A stretch of DNA of 64,000 bases from Drosophila miranda (Eukaryota; Arthropoda; Insecta; Diptera; Drosophilidae), in NCBI RefSeq assembly GCF_003369915.1, contig NC_046677.1, positions 27,484,913 to 27,548,912 of the forward strand, in the 5' to 3' direction. The notes under the pieces are model-generated. The model saw nothing but the letters and a program-made list of their open reading frames with translations, made no database searches and had not been told where the DNA came from. This document shows positions 1 to 12,600 of this stretch, one piece after another. A program made the translations under genes and the position numbers. Positions within the stretch are counted from its first letter, which is position 1. Each line of letters opens with the position of its first letter.

Positions 1-1147
1 CGTAGATTTCTTATGATCAGATCTTTGGTATGCGCACAAGGGGTTCCTATTTATGGCATCGATAAGATAAGCTACTGAAGATACTACTGGCACTCAGCCA
101 TTGACGAAACAAACATGTGTACATATGTACTGCAAATTTTATTTAGATTACTTCGAGCAACATATAATGTCCAGCTGTGAGAAATCAGAAATGGTCTGTA
201 GGTCTGTTTTTATCAAAAGTCCGAGTGCATATCGCACTTTTAGCTGCCTTACTGCCTTTGTTTGTGCACGGACGGACTGACTCAGACGGGTTATTGGGGC
301 TATGCATTTATACTCCTCTTTGTTCTTGGCTGATAACGAGCCGCAGACACAGGAAAAACTAGAATGGGGGCGCGGGTACCGATAACCGGACGCTTGAGAA
401 CTGAACTGGATTCTGGTGCAGTACCAGACTCTATTCTGATCAATGACCGGCTCACCAGATTAATTGTCGTTCAGGGCCCCGCTGCTGAATCAGGTTGAGA
501 TCATGCCAAAGGGGTAATCTCTACACCTAATTAACATGTGTATTATTACTTGCTACAGTATTGCATTGCATTACTCACCTTTTTCCGCGCACACAATTAA
601 GACAAGGAGGGTCGTGCCTTCTGCTAGATCGTGTTGCTACTTGACCTTGACTATAATTATGCAAGTTAGTTGGCAATAAATGTGGGTTAATGGATAGCCA
701 AAAAGCTGCACAAAATTCCGTTAAATATGCAAATACTCAAGGAAAAGCCACAGAAACACAAAAATGTTCACCTGTTTGGAAAAGGAAGGCGCAGTAACTG
801 CAAACAAATGGCAATCACTGGCCCCAATGCACTTGGGTAATGGCAAAAATAGGCAAATCGTAATACAATTAATGGCAAGAGCTGCAGCCACTGTCGCTGT
901 TTATTTGCAAAAGTTTAATTGGATTAATTTGTTTTGGCTATTCAACCGCGGATTTATCGTATACCGATGAAAAAACGAACTTAACCCACTTAATCCCCAT
1001 CTATTTAATCAGATTAATAATAATAATAATAGGTCCATCCATACTCTCCTTCATATTTACTTACAATAATACCACGATATATCACCTAAACGTTTCAATT
1101 TAATCGGTGCATAATATTCGGTTAACTATTTGAATACCCCTTGGTCG
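1..1147. other. Non-coding DNA, no gene recognised
   Basis: I see no convincing exon here. Open frames are short and have no recognisable motif. The stretch is AT-rich with short simple runs, for example a TAA repeat near 1015-1032. It ends at the left copy of the target-site duplication of the LINE fragment that starts at 1148. Confidence 0.6.
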
Positions 1148-1486
1148 TCAACTGCCCTTGGTACGTGCGCGGCTCCACCCTACATCGGGATTTGAATCTG
1201 CATACAGTAGAGGAGCAGATTGGAAGGCACACCAGCAGATACAGTGACAGGCTAATTAGACACCATAGTATGCTCGCCAGACGATTACTACCTGCCAGGC
1301 CTTTGAGGCGGTTGAAGAGATTGGGTTTTGCCAAAACTATTGGCCAACTCTAAGTTTCCCTCCCAATATTATAATATTATATTTTTTGTAAGTCCTCTCG
1401 CATTTAGCATTAGGTTTGGCTACCCCAATATTATTTACCAGTGATGTTAAGATACGTTATATGCAATGTACGGATTCAACGCTTAA

Positions 1487-1517
<31 letters not shown>

Positions 1518-1526
1518 CCTTGGTCG
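1137..1526. repeat. Target-site duplication flanking the LINE fragment
   Basis: CCCCTTGGTCG at 1137-1147 is repeated exactly at 1516-1526, on either side of the truncated LINE and its A-tail. A preceding A extends the match to 12 bp, but the right copy's A could belong to the tail. Confidence 0.85.
1148..1515 (+). mobile_element. 5'-truncated jockey-clade LINE (3' end of ORF2, poly-A tail)
   Basis: The only coding remnant is about 70 residues, ending at 1353. It matches the C-terminus of jockey-clade non-LTR polymerases: a WYVR motif, then HRDLNLHTVEEQI, a Leu-Ala-Arg-Arg-Leu-Leu block and a closing RRLKRLGF. A short 3' UTR follows, then an A-tract of about 25 bases ending at 1515. The 11-bp sequence CCCCTTGGTCG stands directly before (1137-1147) and after (1516-1526) the element, which fits a target-site duplication. 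The same region of the LINE at 40.2 kb is clearly different, so these are two families. The intact duplication and long A-tail suggest a fairly recent insertion. The fragment cannot move on its own. Confidence 0.85.
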
Positions 1527-1951
1527 ACAATGGGTTAATCGTTCGCGATTTATTACATGGTAACTACGCGGTAACTACATATTTATGATATTTGTGTAGT
1601 ATGAAATAATTTTAAAAATAATTAAACTATATATTTAATTAATGTTGAAATTATTTTTTCCATTAGGCTTTGAAGCATAATTAATGAATAGCTTAAATTA
1701 AATAAACATACGTTAACTATTTAGGAGTTAACATAATGTTAACTATCTAGCAGAGAAAAGAGAGCTGTTGGGCGCACATGTCAAAGAATCAGCTGTTAAG
1801 TGCCACAGCCAATCAACGCCGACCACGACGCACACACACAAACGTAGCTAGCGTCGACGACAAATTTTGCCAACAATATTCTTGTTAAAAAAGTATGAAT
1901 TACAATTATTGAATTGAACGAAATAGAATCGACATAAACAAAATTCACAGA
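1527..1951 (+). promoter_or_regulatory. shv upstream region and 5'UTR
   Basis: This is the space between the LINE insertion and the shv start codon. The left half is AT-rich and holds GTTAACTAT at about 1711 and 1738 (a further copy lies near 1122, before the LINE). The right half (about 1780-1950) is more GC-rich and probably holds the start site and 5'UTR. I found no clear TATA, DRE or DPE and cannot place the start site. Confidence 0.35.
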
Positions 1952-3082
1952 ATGCAGCTAATCAAAAGCTTGCTGCTGGTGCAGCTGGCAGTGCTCCTGG
2001 TGGACGTGGCCCTCGCCGGCCGGGACTTTTACAAAATTCTCAATGTGCAGCGCAATGCCAACACAAATGAAATTAAGAAGGCGTACCGCAGGCTGGCTAA
2101 GGAGCTGCATCCGGATAAGAACAAGGACGATCCGAGTGCGTCGACCAAGTTCCAGGACCTGGGCGCCGCCTACGAGGTGCTATCGAATGCCGACAAGCGG
2201 AAGACCTACGACAGGTGTGGCGAGGACTGCCTGAAGAAGGAGGGCATGATGGACCATGGCGGCGATCCGTTCGCCAGCTTCTTCGGCGACTTTGGCTTCC
2301 CCTTTGGCAATGGGGATCAGCACCAGCAGGACACGCTACGGGGGGCGGACATCGTTATGAGCATGTACGTGTCGCTGGAGGAGCTCTACTCGGGTAACTT
2401 TGTGGAGATCGTGCGGAACAAGCCGGTAATGAAGCCCGCCTCGGGCACACGCAAGTGTAATTGCCGCCAGGAGATGGTCACCAGGAATCTGGGCCCTGGC
2501 CGCTTCCAGATGATCCAGCAGACGGTCTGCGACGAGTGCCCGAACGTGAAGCTAGTCAACGAGGAGCGCACGCTCGAGATCGAGGTAGAGCAGGGCATGG
2601 TCGATGGACAGGAGACGCGCTTCGTGGCCGAGGGAGAGCCTCACATTGACGGCGAGCCCGGAGACCTGCTGGTGCGTGTCCAGCAGATGCCCCATCCGCG
2701 ATTCCAGCGCAAGGGCGACGATCTGTACACGAATGTGACCATCAGTCTGCAGGATGCTCTCATTGGCTTTAGCATGGACATCAAGCACTTGGACGGTCAC
2801 CTGGTGCCGGTGATGCGCGAGAAAATCACGTGGCCCGGAGCACGCATTCGTAAGAAGGGCGAGGGCATGCCCAACTTTGAGAACAACAACTTGTTTGGTT
2901 TTCTGTACATCACCTTCGATGTGGATTTCCCCAAGAAGGATTTGACGGAAGAGGACAAGGAAGGTACGTAGTCGAGAGGGCCCTTATTCAATGCCTGTAT
3001 TAATCCCCATTCGTATTATATTGCAGCGCTCAAGAAAATACTCGACCAATCGTCCATCAATCGCGTCTACAATGGACTGTGA
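1952..3082 (+). CDS. shv: ER-lumenal DnaJ/Hsp40 co-chaperone (shriveled, DNAJB11 type)
   Basis: Two exons, 1952-2963 and 3027-3082, with a 63-bp GT/AG intron. The product is 355 aa and ends NRVYNGL. Residues 1-22 form a signal peptide with a Leu-rich core. A J domain follows (about 24-90), with the diagnostic HPD at 53-55. Next come a Gly/Phe-rich linker (about 103-120) and the substrate-binding C-terminal domains, with a four-Cys site (C169, C171, C193, C196) as in ERdj3/DNAJB11. Proteins of this family hand unfolded clients to BiP in the ER; Drosophila shv is also reported to be released and to activate integrin at synapses. There is no KDEL-type retention signal, which fits partial secretion. 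Length and architecture match the family and both splice sites keep the frame. The next gene, on the same strand, starts about 1.2 kb downstream. Confidence 0.93.
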
Positions 3083-4262
3083 ATCCCGCCTCGATTGGCA
3101 GGGATGATCGCTCTCCGGCTGTACCCTAGTATTTAAATGTCTACATAACTATGCGATTTCGGTTCGGAAAACGCCCACTTTAAGATGACTTTGTTCCAGA
3201 AAGTTGTGCGATAAAAAAATTTAATTTTAGTTTAGAAATTTGTAAAATAGCAGATGGAAAACTATTTGCAGTTCCTGCCCCTACAACAACAAAATCGGAA
3301 TTGCAGGACAACCACCCCACAAGAAATAAAAAAAACATTCAAATTATATTCAGTATATGTATACCAGGTACTGAAAGAGTATGTGGTAGGAGTACATATG
3401 TAACAGACGGACATCGTCTTTCCCTCTTGTTTTACGTCTAGTTCGCAGAGACCATAAGAGCTAAAGCAAGCAAATTTTTTGATCACAAAATGAATGTGAG
3501 TCAAAATCAAATCAATTACACTCACGGCACCTATCGCCCTAATCACATAGTGCGAAAATCTTTAGCATTCACGATTTCGAAGATACGAGAAAACTCAGAA
3601 TCACAATGAATTAATTAATTTTATAACCATAATGAAGAAAACTATTTATTGTGCGAAAAATAACGGCGGTATGCTACTTCGTTGGTGAGAACGTCCAATA
3701 CCAACGTATGGATAATTGTGTATAAAATGTATTGTACATCATAAGATTGCATATTTATGTACTGACTGTGTACCGTGTATCAGTTGTGTCGCCGGACGTG
3801 TGCCGCTACTCACAACGTGTCGACATGTTTTTAGTATTATATCGGATTCAACTCTGCCAACAGCTGGCGATAGGCGGCGCAGGACAACGGTAAACGGCAG
3901 AGAGAGTGAAAGGGAGAGCGGCTACAGGAAGTAATAATTCAGTTTTCAGAGAGCAGAGAAATTTTCACCAGTGCGGACAGTAGAACAGGCTCGAATCAGG
4001 CGTTTTTTTTTATTTATGGGAAAACCGAAATTTTAAAAAACCAATCGTCTGTTGGAATCTTCGCAAAGTATACTATATTTTGAGTTGCCTTAAAGCTTGG
4101 CCAGAAAAAAAATCCTTCTTCGGAATACGTTTCGGTGTCCTGCATACATAACCTGAAAAGAAACAACGCCTGAACCTGAAACGATTTATTGCAACTGAAT
4201 TCGTAAATCCTGCGCCTACAACAACCCACAGCACAGCCAGCGACCACAAATACATAGTATGA
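3083..4262 (+). other. shv 3'UTR, intergenic DNA and probable 5'UTR of the next gene
   Basis: The shv transcript probably ends within the first 300 bases; AAAAAATTT-type A-rich sequence lies near 3210 and an AATAAA near 3323, and neither is a clear winner. The rest carries no credible coding exon. The last few hundred bases (about 3880-4262) probably hold the promoter and 5'UTR of the zinc-finger gene, but I see no diagnostic core-promoter motif. Confidence 0.4.
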
Positions 4263-6960
4263 ATGTCGCCTAAATATCATCATTTCGAGGTGAGTCTGTC
4301 CATGGTCCCATTTCAGAGGGGTATACGTATTCCGTGAAGACGCAACCAAAGCCCGCCGCCCGCCGCCCGCCTGCCTATGCCCCATGCCACACACTCTTTT
4401 ATCGATTTTCTGCGGCCTGGGGGGTTGAGTCCCTGTTACTTTAAGTGACCCAAAAAACAGGGTAAGTGGCTCTAAGGGAGGGTTGTGGCTGTTGGTTGGG
4501 CTGCTGCTCTGAGGACGGGGTCACCGTTCGGTCAGCCGGGCCGGCAAGTTGCGTGTCCGTATCCCGAGTTCATCGTCCACTTCATCCAATTTGAAAATTC
4601 CGATACCCCAGATTGCACTGGTCTACTTTCTGCTGCTGATACCATGGCCGCCCACGAATGTCATCAAGATTCTCTGCTCGCGTGATAACAGCCGGCTGGT
4701 GCGCAAGATAGTGCGCTCCAAATGGACGCCTATATTGGATAAGCATCAGGTGAGCATCCCCATCTCTTCTCTGGAGAAGCAGCTGTTGCATCGTCCACTC
4801 TTTTCGATAAGGTGAAGCTGCCTCTGGAGTGCCCGCTGCATCCGTTCCGGGATGTCTTTGCCCCGCGCCAAGATGCCAAGCAACGGGATCGTCCCACCCA
4901 GTGGACGTGTCGTCGCTGTGGAAAGAGCTTCTACCAGGAGCGGCATCTGGATCTGCACTTTGACACACGCCACAAGACGATCATCAATGAGGCAATGGAC
5001 TCCATTTGTCTGGCCGACTTCTGTGACATCATGCGCTGCGAGGTGTTCGAGACGGAGGATGCCACGAGCCTTAAGTTCGGGGATCACATTGTCACGGACA
5101 TTGAAGTCTGGGGCGATTCCCTGGGCCAAAATTCCGCGTTGGCCAAAGCGAATGCCGCATACTTGAGCTTAATACCAAGGTGGGCTTTTCCCTCTTACCT
5201 TTTGCACAATTATTTCACATCTAATCCCCAACACAGAACTTCCACATTGGGTGCCTCGCGTGCCGCCAAAGTACAAAACCGTCAATTACTCCAAGAGAAG
5301 CCAATCCAGTCGTCGAGCAGCAGCAGCAGCAGCAAGGAGCAGCAGTCGCCGGCAGGTGAGCACTCGACCCCATCCTATCCACACCCCCGTACCCATACCC
5401 ATACCCGTCGCCACTCCTCAGTCAACCCTCTTCACTTAGATCCAGCAGGAGAGGATGGCTCGGCGGCCAGGCCCAAGTCCGCTGGGGAGAAGCTGCTGAA
5501 GAAGCTCAAAGAGCTGGGATTGAAGCGCGGCGGCGACTCCGCGGAGGGTGACTCCGAGACGAAGCTGAACGAAACGGAGGAGGAGGAGGAGCAGAGCGGG
5601 GACGATGCGGAGGCAAGTGGCCAACAGGATCCGGCCAAAATGGAGGAGGGATCGGGCAATGGGAATGGTGTAAAGGCCAGGGCCAACTGCAAGCCCGAGG
5701 AGCTGAGCAAACTGAAGACTCGGTGCGAACTCCTGCTGAGGAGCTGCATAGGAGGACTCCTGCTGTCGATGTCAGATCAGGCCTTCAAGGAGATGGAAGG
5801 TGGGTGTTGCTGATCTATAAATGAGAACCAATTAATCGATATCCATCCGCAGAGGAGATGAACAAGGCCGTTTGCTGGTACCTCACCTGCGATCGCTATT
5901 GGGAGGATGGTCCCTTGGAGCCGCGCGCCTTCCCCTGGGGCCTCATTGTCATTCTCATCTTCGTGCTGTCGACGGGAATCTGCTTCTGCTACTACATCAT
6001 CTGGATACTCTTCGAGTAAGTCTCCCCTTCGGGCCTCGGCCCCGAGGCTTTGCCATCTCTCCCATTGAGATTGATCGAACCCAAGTCATTTGTTTCAGCT
6101 CCGAAGAGACGACAATCAATACCAATCACTACGTGCCGGGCGGAGTCGGCGGTCACAGCAGCAGCAGCATCTACATGCCCGGTGCCCACCATCACTACCA
6201 TGTCGACTATGCGACGCGACACGACCTCGACCTGGACGGCGGCGGGATACCTGGTCTGAGTGCGGACCAGCAGCTGGAGCTGGAGATGGAGCATCAGCGC
6301 GAACAGCAGCAGCAGCAACAGCAGTACTACTACCAGCAGCAGCAGCAACAGCAGGCGGCAGCCGCTCGAGATTTGTACCCCGAACCAGTGCAATACCATC
6401 GGCACAGTCCGCGTCACTACATCGCCGATCAGCGTCAAGCGGTGGGGGGTCAGGGTCCGGGTCCGGGTCAAGGCACACCCACAGCCGGGGGCGTACGCCA
6501 AGTGGCGGTGTCGTCCTCCTCCAACGCCAATACGCCACTGCACCATCATCCGCACCAGCATCAGCAGCATCAGCAGCATTCGCAGCATCAGCAACATCCG
6601 CAGCATCAACAGCATCCGCATCTGCAGCATCGCCACTCGACGAGCCTGGGCTACCCACAGGACATTTTAGACCGACGCGACTATACAAGTAGCTCTGGCC
6701 GATCCATAGCCACCAGCGTGGTGAGCAGTGCATCCGCCTCTGGAATCGGAGGCGAGGGTCAGCAGCGCCACTACAATACGCATCCCCGACCCCTGGAGAC
6801 GCGACACCGGCATGTGGGCTCCTCGCAGCAATCGCTGCGCGCCTCCTCCTCCAACCAAGAGATTGTGCAGAATGAGGCGGGAATGGGCCAGAACGAGCAC
6901 TACATCTATGTCACGTATCCGCCGGATCTGAAGAAGCGCTACTTCGACAACTACGAGTAG
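4263..6960 (+). CDS. Membrane-anchored single-C2H2 zinc-finger protein (seven exons)
   Basis: The model joins 4263-4289, 4612-4749, 4812-5179, 5237-5355, 5440-5799, 5853-6015 and 6099-6960 and gives 678 aa in frame. Exons 2-7 are well supported. Exon 1 (MSPKYHHFE) is inferred from a GTGAGT donor at 4290 joining in phase to the CCCCAG acceptor at 4611. A hydrophobic stretch follows at about residues 10-25. One C2H2 finger has C88, C91, H104 and H109. Then come Ser- and Glu-rich acidic linkers, a transmembrane helix at about 366-391 preceded by a Cys/Trp-rich segment, and a tail with poly-Gln and His-Gln repeats ending in FDNYE. A lone finger plus membrane helix is odd for a DNA-binding factor. 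A membrane-held zinc-binding adaptor is an inference only. It may match melanogaster CG4133, but I cannot confirm this. The 57- and 84-bp introns are multiples of three without in-frame stops. Confidence 0.8.
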
Positions 6961-7237
6961 GGAACTCCACTCGGAAGAGCGGGCACAGAGGGGATCAGCG
7001 AGAGAGCGAGGATTCATGCTGATATTACTATGGAGACTGCAGTGGAGCCTTCAGCAGAGAGACAGAGAGACCAAAGAGCCCTCGAAGGAGAGCACAAAAC
7101 GAAACGAAACGAAACCAAAGTTAGAGTTCAAGCGATGGAACGATCCTTGACTCGAGCCTACCCCCAGAGTTGGTTTTTTACTTTTAGCCTGCAAATTCTA
7201 GATTTGTGAACTGTGCTGTTCTTTTTTAATTCTACAA

Positions 7238-7243
7238 AATAAA
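7238..7243 (+). terminator. Poly(A) signal of the zinc-finger gene
   Basis: AATAAA lies 278 bp after the TAG stop, inside an AT-rich stretch, and is followed by T-rich sequence. It is the first perfect signal downstream. Confidence 0.65.
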
Positions 7244-7987
7244 TTGCAATATTTCTGTACAATAGAACTCGATCCGAGTCGGATATTTAATCTCTTGGGA
7301 TGCCGTGTATCGTAGATTAGAGATTCTAGAGGAAAGTTCAAAAGAAGCGAATCGATTCGTTTCATCAGTGGATTTGCAATACAATTTATTTTCCCTTTCT
7401 ATTATCGTTTAAAGTTTAAACATTTCAGTAGAGATAACTGATATGTAGACTGCAGGAAAGATATACTGGAGAATGTTCATAATCCTTCCATATAGAATGA
7501 GATTCAAACAGATATAACTATCACTTAATACAGTGTATCAATAAATTCCTGCATGTATGCGTCATGCGGCAGCGCCCACGGTTGGTCCTGTGTGGACTTC
7601 TGTTTGGGCTCCGCGCCTTGTGCCACTTCCTAATAGACTCACTCCTTAAGAGTAGAGCAAAGATCCCAAGATCAAATCATAAAACATTTCCTTCATCTTG
7701 GTATTTCGTATATTTCGTATTTTTTATTTGCACATCCCTTAGACCTTAGAGAAACCCATACCCCAAGAAAGACAAATCACGCACTCCATTAACATTTACA
7801 TAAAACATTTATTTCTCTTTTTAGGATTTTTCGTATATCATTTATCGTATTTCCTTTTGTTTTTGCTCAAAGACACTCACATTTATAAAGTCACAAATCT
7901 TAAGGCTAAAGTAAATAATTGCCAAACCTTTCAGTTAGACAGATATACTATATATCCAGAGTTATAGCAAGTTTAAGGGACTGTGTT

Positions 7988-8009
7988 TGTGTGTGTGTGT
8001 GTGTGTGTG
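7988..8009. repeat. (TG)n microsatellite
   Basis: About eleven uninterrupted TG dinucleotides between the convergent genes. Confidence 0.9.
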
Positions 8010-8051
8010 AAGTGTGGCAAAGGGTGGACATCTAGATCGATTATGTACAAT

Positions 8052-8057
8052 TTTATT
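8052..8057 (-). terminator. Candidate poly(A) signal of the large minus-strand gene
   Basis: TTTATT on the plus strand reads AATAAA on the minus strand, about 1.6 kb beyond the stop codon. Other copies exist (near 8255 and 7385), so the site actually used is unknown. Confidence 0.3.
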
Positions 8058-9690
8058 CCATAATAAATAGCATTATTATTAATATAACATTTAGTGGGCT
8101 AGCATTTGCAATTTGCATTTGATTTTGCTTTGTTTTGTACTAAAATTAAGCGTAGGTATTATTTAAAACGAATAAAATACATTTCGAAATATGTATATGT
8201 ATTTTATGTATATTAAAAGTTTCTAGATTGCGCTTAAGATGAGGCTAGATATAAGATTTATTTATTTATTAGTGTATTTTGTATAAGTGGTGTATAGTTT
8301 TGGTCCTTTGGAATGTGTTACAAGAGAGAGATAAAGACATCTAGGTGGATTACTTTTCAATAGATAAATAGATAGATGGAAAGTGGTGGAGATCCTAAGC
8401 CTAACGCCAGCAGCATTCAATGTTTTTCAGAACCGAAGGGCGCTGCCGCATGACGCGATACACGTATATCCGAACTGGTCGCGTACATGCAGGAAATAAT
8501 GACCGAGGAAAATTATAACTTAACTAAACTAAAAGAGTCAAGAACCCATATAAAAAAGATTCAAGCAGATATCACTAAAAAGACTGCAGGCTTTCATGCC
8601 TTCCCGCGTGCTATACGTGCCATGCAGCAGCTCCTCTCGGTCGATTTGTCTGTCTACCTTTGATACGCGTGCAACAATGCCCTTGAGGAAAAAGCACTGC
8701 ATCCGCATCTTATGTAAACAACCATACCGAATGCGATTGTTCCGCCAGATTCGTTGCAGCTCAAGATTATTCTGGTTTGGGGACTTATGCACATGCCACT
8801 CCACATCTGGAACTGCTGGCTAATAAAAATGTGTGTGTGTGTAAAAGTGTTTGGTGTAGGCTTAACGATCCTCTAGGAACCCAACAAACAATTGCTCTAA
8901 AACAAAACAAGTCTTTAAGGCTAGGATCTAACAGTTCAAAACGATTACCAACAGATTTATGGTTTCCATTTACTATATTTTTGGTCTAGGCTGCATTTAT
9001 ATTTGGTGGCTAACAGAATAACAAACCGAAACAGAACTCAGTGGGGGGTATTCGTGGGGCGAGGTTCGGGTACGGGTTCTGTTTGGCAAAACACGCAAGT
9101 TGAGCCATTTATGGTCATGATAGGTACGGTACGGGTATAGCCCTCAATCTGGGGCCAATCTGGGGCCTGGTCTGACCTTTAGTCGGAAAGCGTTTTAAAA
9201 TTGCTCTATACTCAGGGCCTCAGTGAACGACTAAAATGCTGATACATTATCCGATAGCATACATCAGATACACGTACATATATGTATCTCTTGTTAATTG
9301 CACGCGAACCCAGAACCGAACCCCCGTCGAATACTCTCGTTCTAAGCCCGACGATTAACTTTGCTTACTCATCCTAAAAAACACATCGAGATTCGAATTC
9401 GCGCACTTCAGATACAATATTAAAAGTATGCACTTGAAACACGACATTGTTTCCATGTAAAATATTGCACAGATATCCAAAAAATATATATATCTATATG
9501 TATCTATATCCCTATATCGTTATGTGTGTAAATAAGTAGCGTATTAATATTTTATACAATTGTTCACCTATTATCAAATCCAAAAATAAAACCAAGTCTT
9601 GAGATTCTAGAAATGTAAACCTATAGATACATACGTATCTATTACTATGTGTGTATCTATGTGTATTTGTGGATCGAAATTGGTATCCAT

Positions 9691-12600
9691 TTAGGCACGC
9701 CTGATGGTTCCGTCACGCCCCAATGGCTCCAGGGCTAAACGATCAGTGATCTCTGATCTGTTGTGATCCTCTCTCTGTCTTTGGTAGAAGCTGGACTCCC
9801 GATGCTTCCTTGCTCCTGCTGCTGCTGCTGCTGGCCCTCTCCTCCGCCTGTACTTCTTGAGTATCCGCTGGGCATGATAGAACCTACCGATCGGTCTCTG
9901 GGCATACTTTACATGCAGATATTTCAAGAGCTGGCGTCGACGCTGACGCAGCTCCGTCTGGCTGTCTGGGATGATCTCCTCATGGTGGATCAGCTCGGGC
10001 TGTGGCTCGGCCAGCAGTTGGATGAGCTGCAAGGCCTGCTCTTGGCTGCGATCCTGCGTCTCCTCTTCTTGCTCGCTGGCCACAATCTCAAGGATGTTCT
10101 CGTTCATGTCGCACTCCACCACATAGAGATCGCTGCTGGTGTCAAAGATCTCTGCCAGATTGATCAGCAGCATGTCCGGTCCACTTGGATTTCTTTCTGT
10201 GTCTGCATCCTTGTCGCCCTCAAAGTCCTCAGGGTCGGAGGCCACGCCTATTTGTTGATACATCTCCGCCAGGGCATCCTCGACGCTCAGTTCACGTGGT
10301 GTTTCCGGCATCTCAGAGGCGGGCACATGCGGCTCAAAAGCAGCCTGGGATTCGGGCGCTTCCAAAGGGGTCTGGGACTTGTCCTCAAAAGGGGGCAGCT
10401 GGGATTCCTTTCGATCCGCTGCCTGGGATCCCTCTGAATCCGGCTCAAAGGCGGGCAGGGATTTCTCTGAATCCCCGCTTGGTCTTATGTCTAATTCTCT
10501 AGTTTTTAAGGAACTATTTAAGGCAATTTTACTAAGGTCACTTAGCTTTGGTACGATGGATGAGGTGTCATTGAAGGGGGATGTGAAGGGGAGCGGGTTC
10601 GGGGATTGCAGTGGGGTTGGGTTGGGGGATTGAGATTGGCTCCGCACTGTGGTCTGCTCCTCGCCATCGCTCTCCAGGATCTGCTTCAGCTTGGCAATAT
10701 CGTTGTTGGATGCCTCCTCGGGAATGGGGGCAGCAGAAGAGATTGGTTCCTCCTGTGGCATGACCATGTCCTCCAGTATAGCTGCTGCTGGTTCCGCTGC
10801 TGGCTCCAGGATCTGCGATTGAGAGAGCTCTCTCTCCAGCGCGGCCATCTCATTGAAGTCGCTCTCCTCGGCCACCTCTGCGGCCTCTGCCACGGAGGGG
10901 CTACTGCTGCTGCTGCTGCTGGTGGTGGAGGAGGAGTCCTCCTCTTGGCTGCTGCTGCTCGTTGAATCCTTGTCATCGTCGGAGCTGGAACTAGAGCTCG
11001 AGCTCGAACTCGAAGATGATGACGAGGAAGAGGAGGATGGAGCTGGAGACGGGACAACGATTGGTTTGGGCTCTTCTGGAACAGGCACTTCGACCACATC
11101 CTCCTCCATGCTGTTGTTCCTTAGCCAGGCCTGAATCTCCCGCTCCTTGGCTTTGGTTACCTCCGCCACGGATGACTGGGCCAGGACCTTCTCCTCCGCC
11201 TCCTCGGGCTCCACGCGCAGCTTGGCCTTCGGCGAAAGATTCGTATTCTCGATGTCATCGAAGCCCTTGAAATGTGGCAACAGATCCACAGATTGGATAG
11301 TGTTCTCCTCCTCCTGTTCTGACCCCAGGTCTCTATCCTCAGTTTCGATTCCTTCTTCAGTCTTCTTCTGTAGCCCGTAGCCGCTCTTGATGACCGTCTC
11401 CCGGCCCGAGGACTGCAGCAGGCTGCACCTAAAAGCCTTCGTGTTCAAGGCGGAAACACTCAGACCCGTGAGGCTCTGGGGATTGTAGAGCTGCGTTGCG
11501 GAGCCCGATCCCTCGGCGTATTTCTTGATCAGCCGCTTAATGGGCGGCAAGCGACGCTCCTTTTTGAGTGCCAGATGTCGCCGCATCCGGGTCTTGTGTT
11601 GCTCTCGCGTCCTGCTGCTGGCGTATCTCCTCCGCAGTAGCTTCAGGGCCTTGAAGTAGTGCCGGTACTTGAGCTTCGGACTCTCAAACTCCAGGATCTT
11701 TAGCATCTTGATGCGATTGCGACGACGGCGTGCGAGCAGCTTCTGGGGTGAGAGCTTTACTACCTTTGGACTGGGTGCGACCTCCTTCTGTTCCTCCTTC
11801 TGTTGCTGCTGCTCCACCTCTTGTTTCTGGGGCTCCAGTGGTTCCGTGTTCTTGCGCTTCCTCTTGTAGAACTTGAAACGCTTCGCATGCTCTCGATATT
11901 CGCTGTCGTCCTGGGCGTTCGACTCCTCAGCTTCGCTTCCACTGCCCTCGATCTTGTGGATGAATGTCTCGTACTCCTTGGCGAAGGTGGATTCGTTCGA
12001 ATTGGAGCTGTTGTTGGTGTCAAAGTCCAGTGTGGGTGAAGGCTCCTCCGCAGCATGGATGATCCCTGCTACGCTTTGGAGAATAGGACTGGGCAGAGGT
12101 AGCTCTAGGGGTTCCACTGGAGCAGAAGAGGCAGGAGGTTGTTCCACGCGTAGAATCTCCGCCAGGGCGTCGTTCTCCGCGGGACACTGATCGGAGGAAA
12201 CGCCTGTCTTCAGGCGCAGTTCATCCAGCTCCTTTTCCACATCGAAGCTACCGAAGGAGTCCACGCCCGATGGAACGATTCCTCCCCCGACATTCGAGGC
12301 CTTTTCAATGTCTATTATGATGTCCGGGAGATTAATCCCCGCCGCCTGATGGTCCACCGCCACAGCGGTGGCCTGGGGTCCAGTCGGAGGCAGAGATTCG
12401 TACATAAAATTCGGTGTAGCCGCCTGAATCGGTGGCACAGTCGGAGCCACCAATGCCACTGCTGCGGCCAGTGGCTCGGCGGAGGCCTCGTCCTCATCGT
12501 CGTTCCACGTGGCCAGAAAATCGCGAATGTTGCATGTCTGGGGGGATGTCTTTGTGGCTTCCATGCCAAAGTGGGAATTGGAGGCTGTGGCATGGTGATT

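Larger units (their letters stand above)
7261..9690 (-). other. Convergent gene ends; probable 3'UTR of the large minus-strand gene
   Basis: There is no convincing coding exon. The stretch is AT-rich and lies between two converging genes. The long 3' UTR of the minus-strand gene probably covers at least 8050-9690. It includes a (TG)n microsatellite at 7988-8009 and several TATA-rich runs near 9480-9560. Confidence 0.5.
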
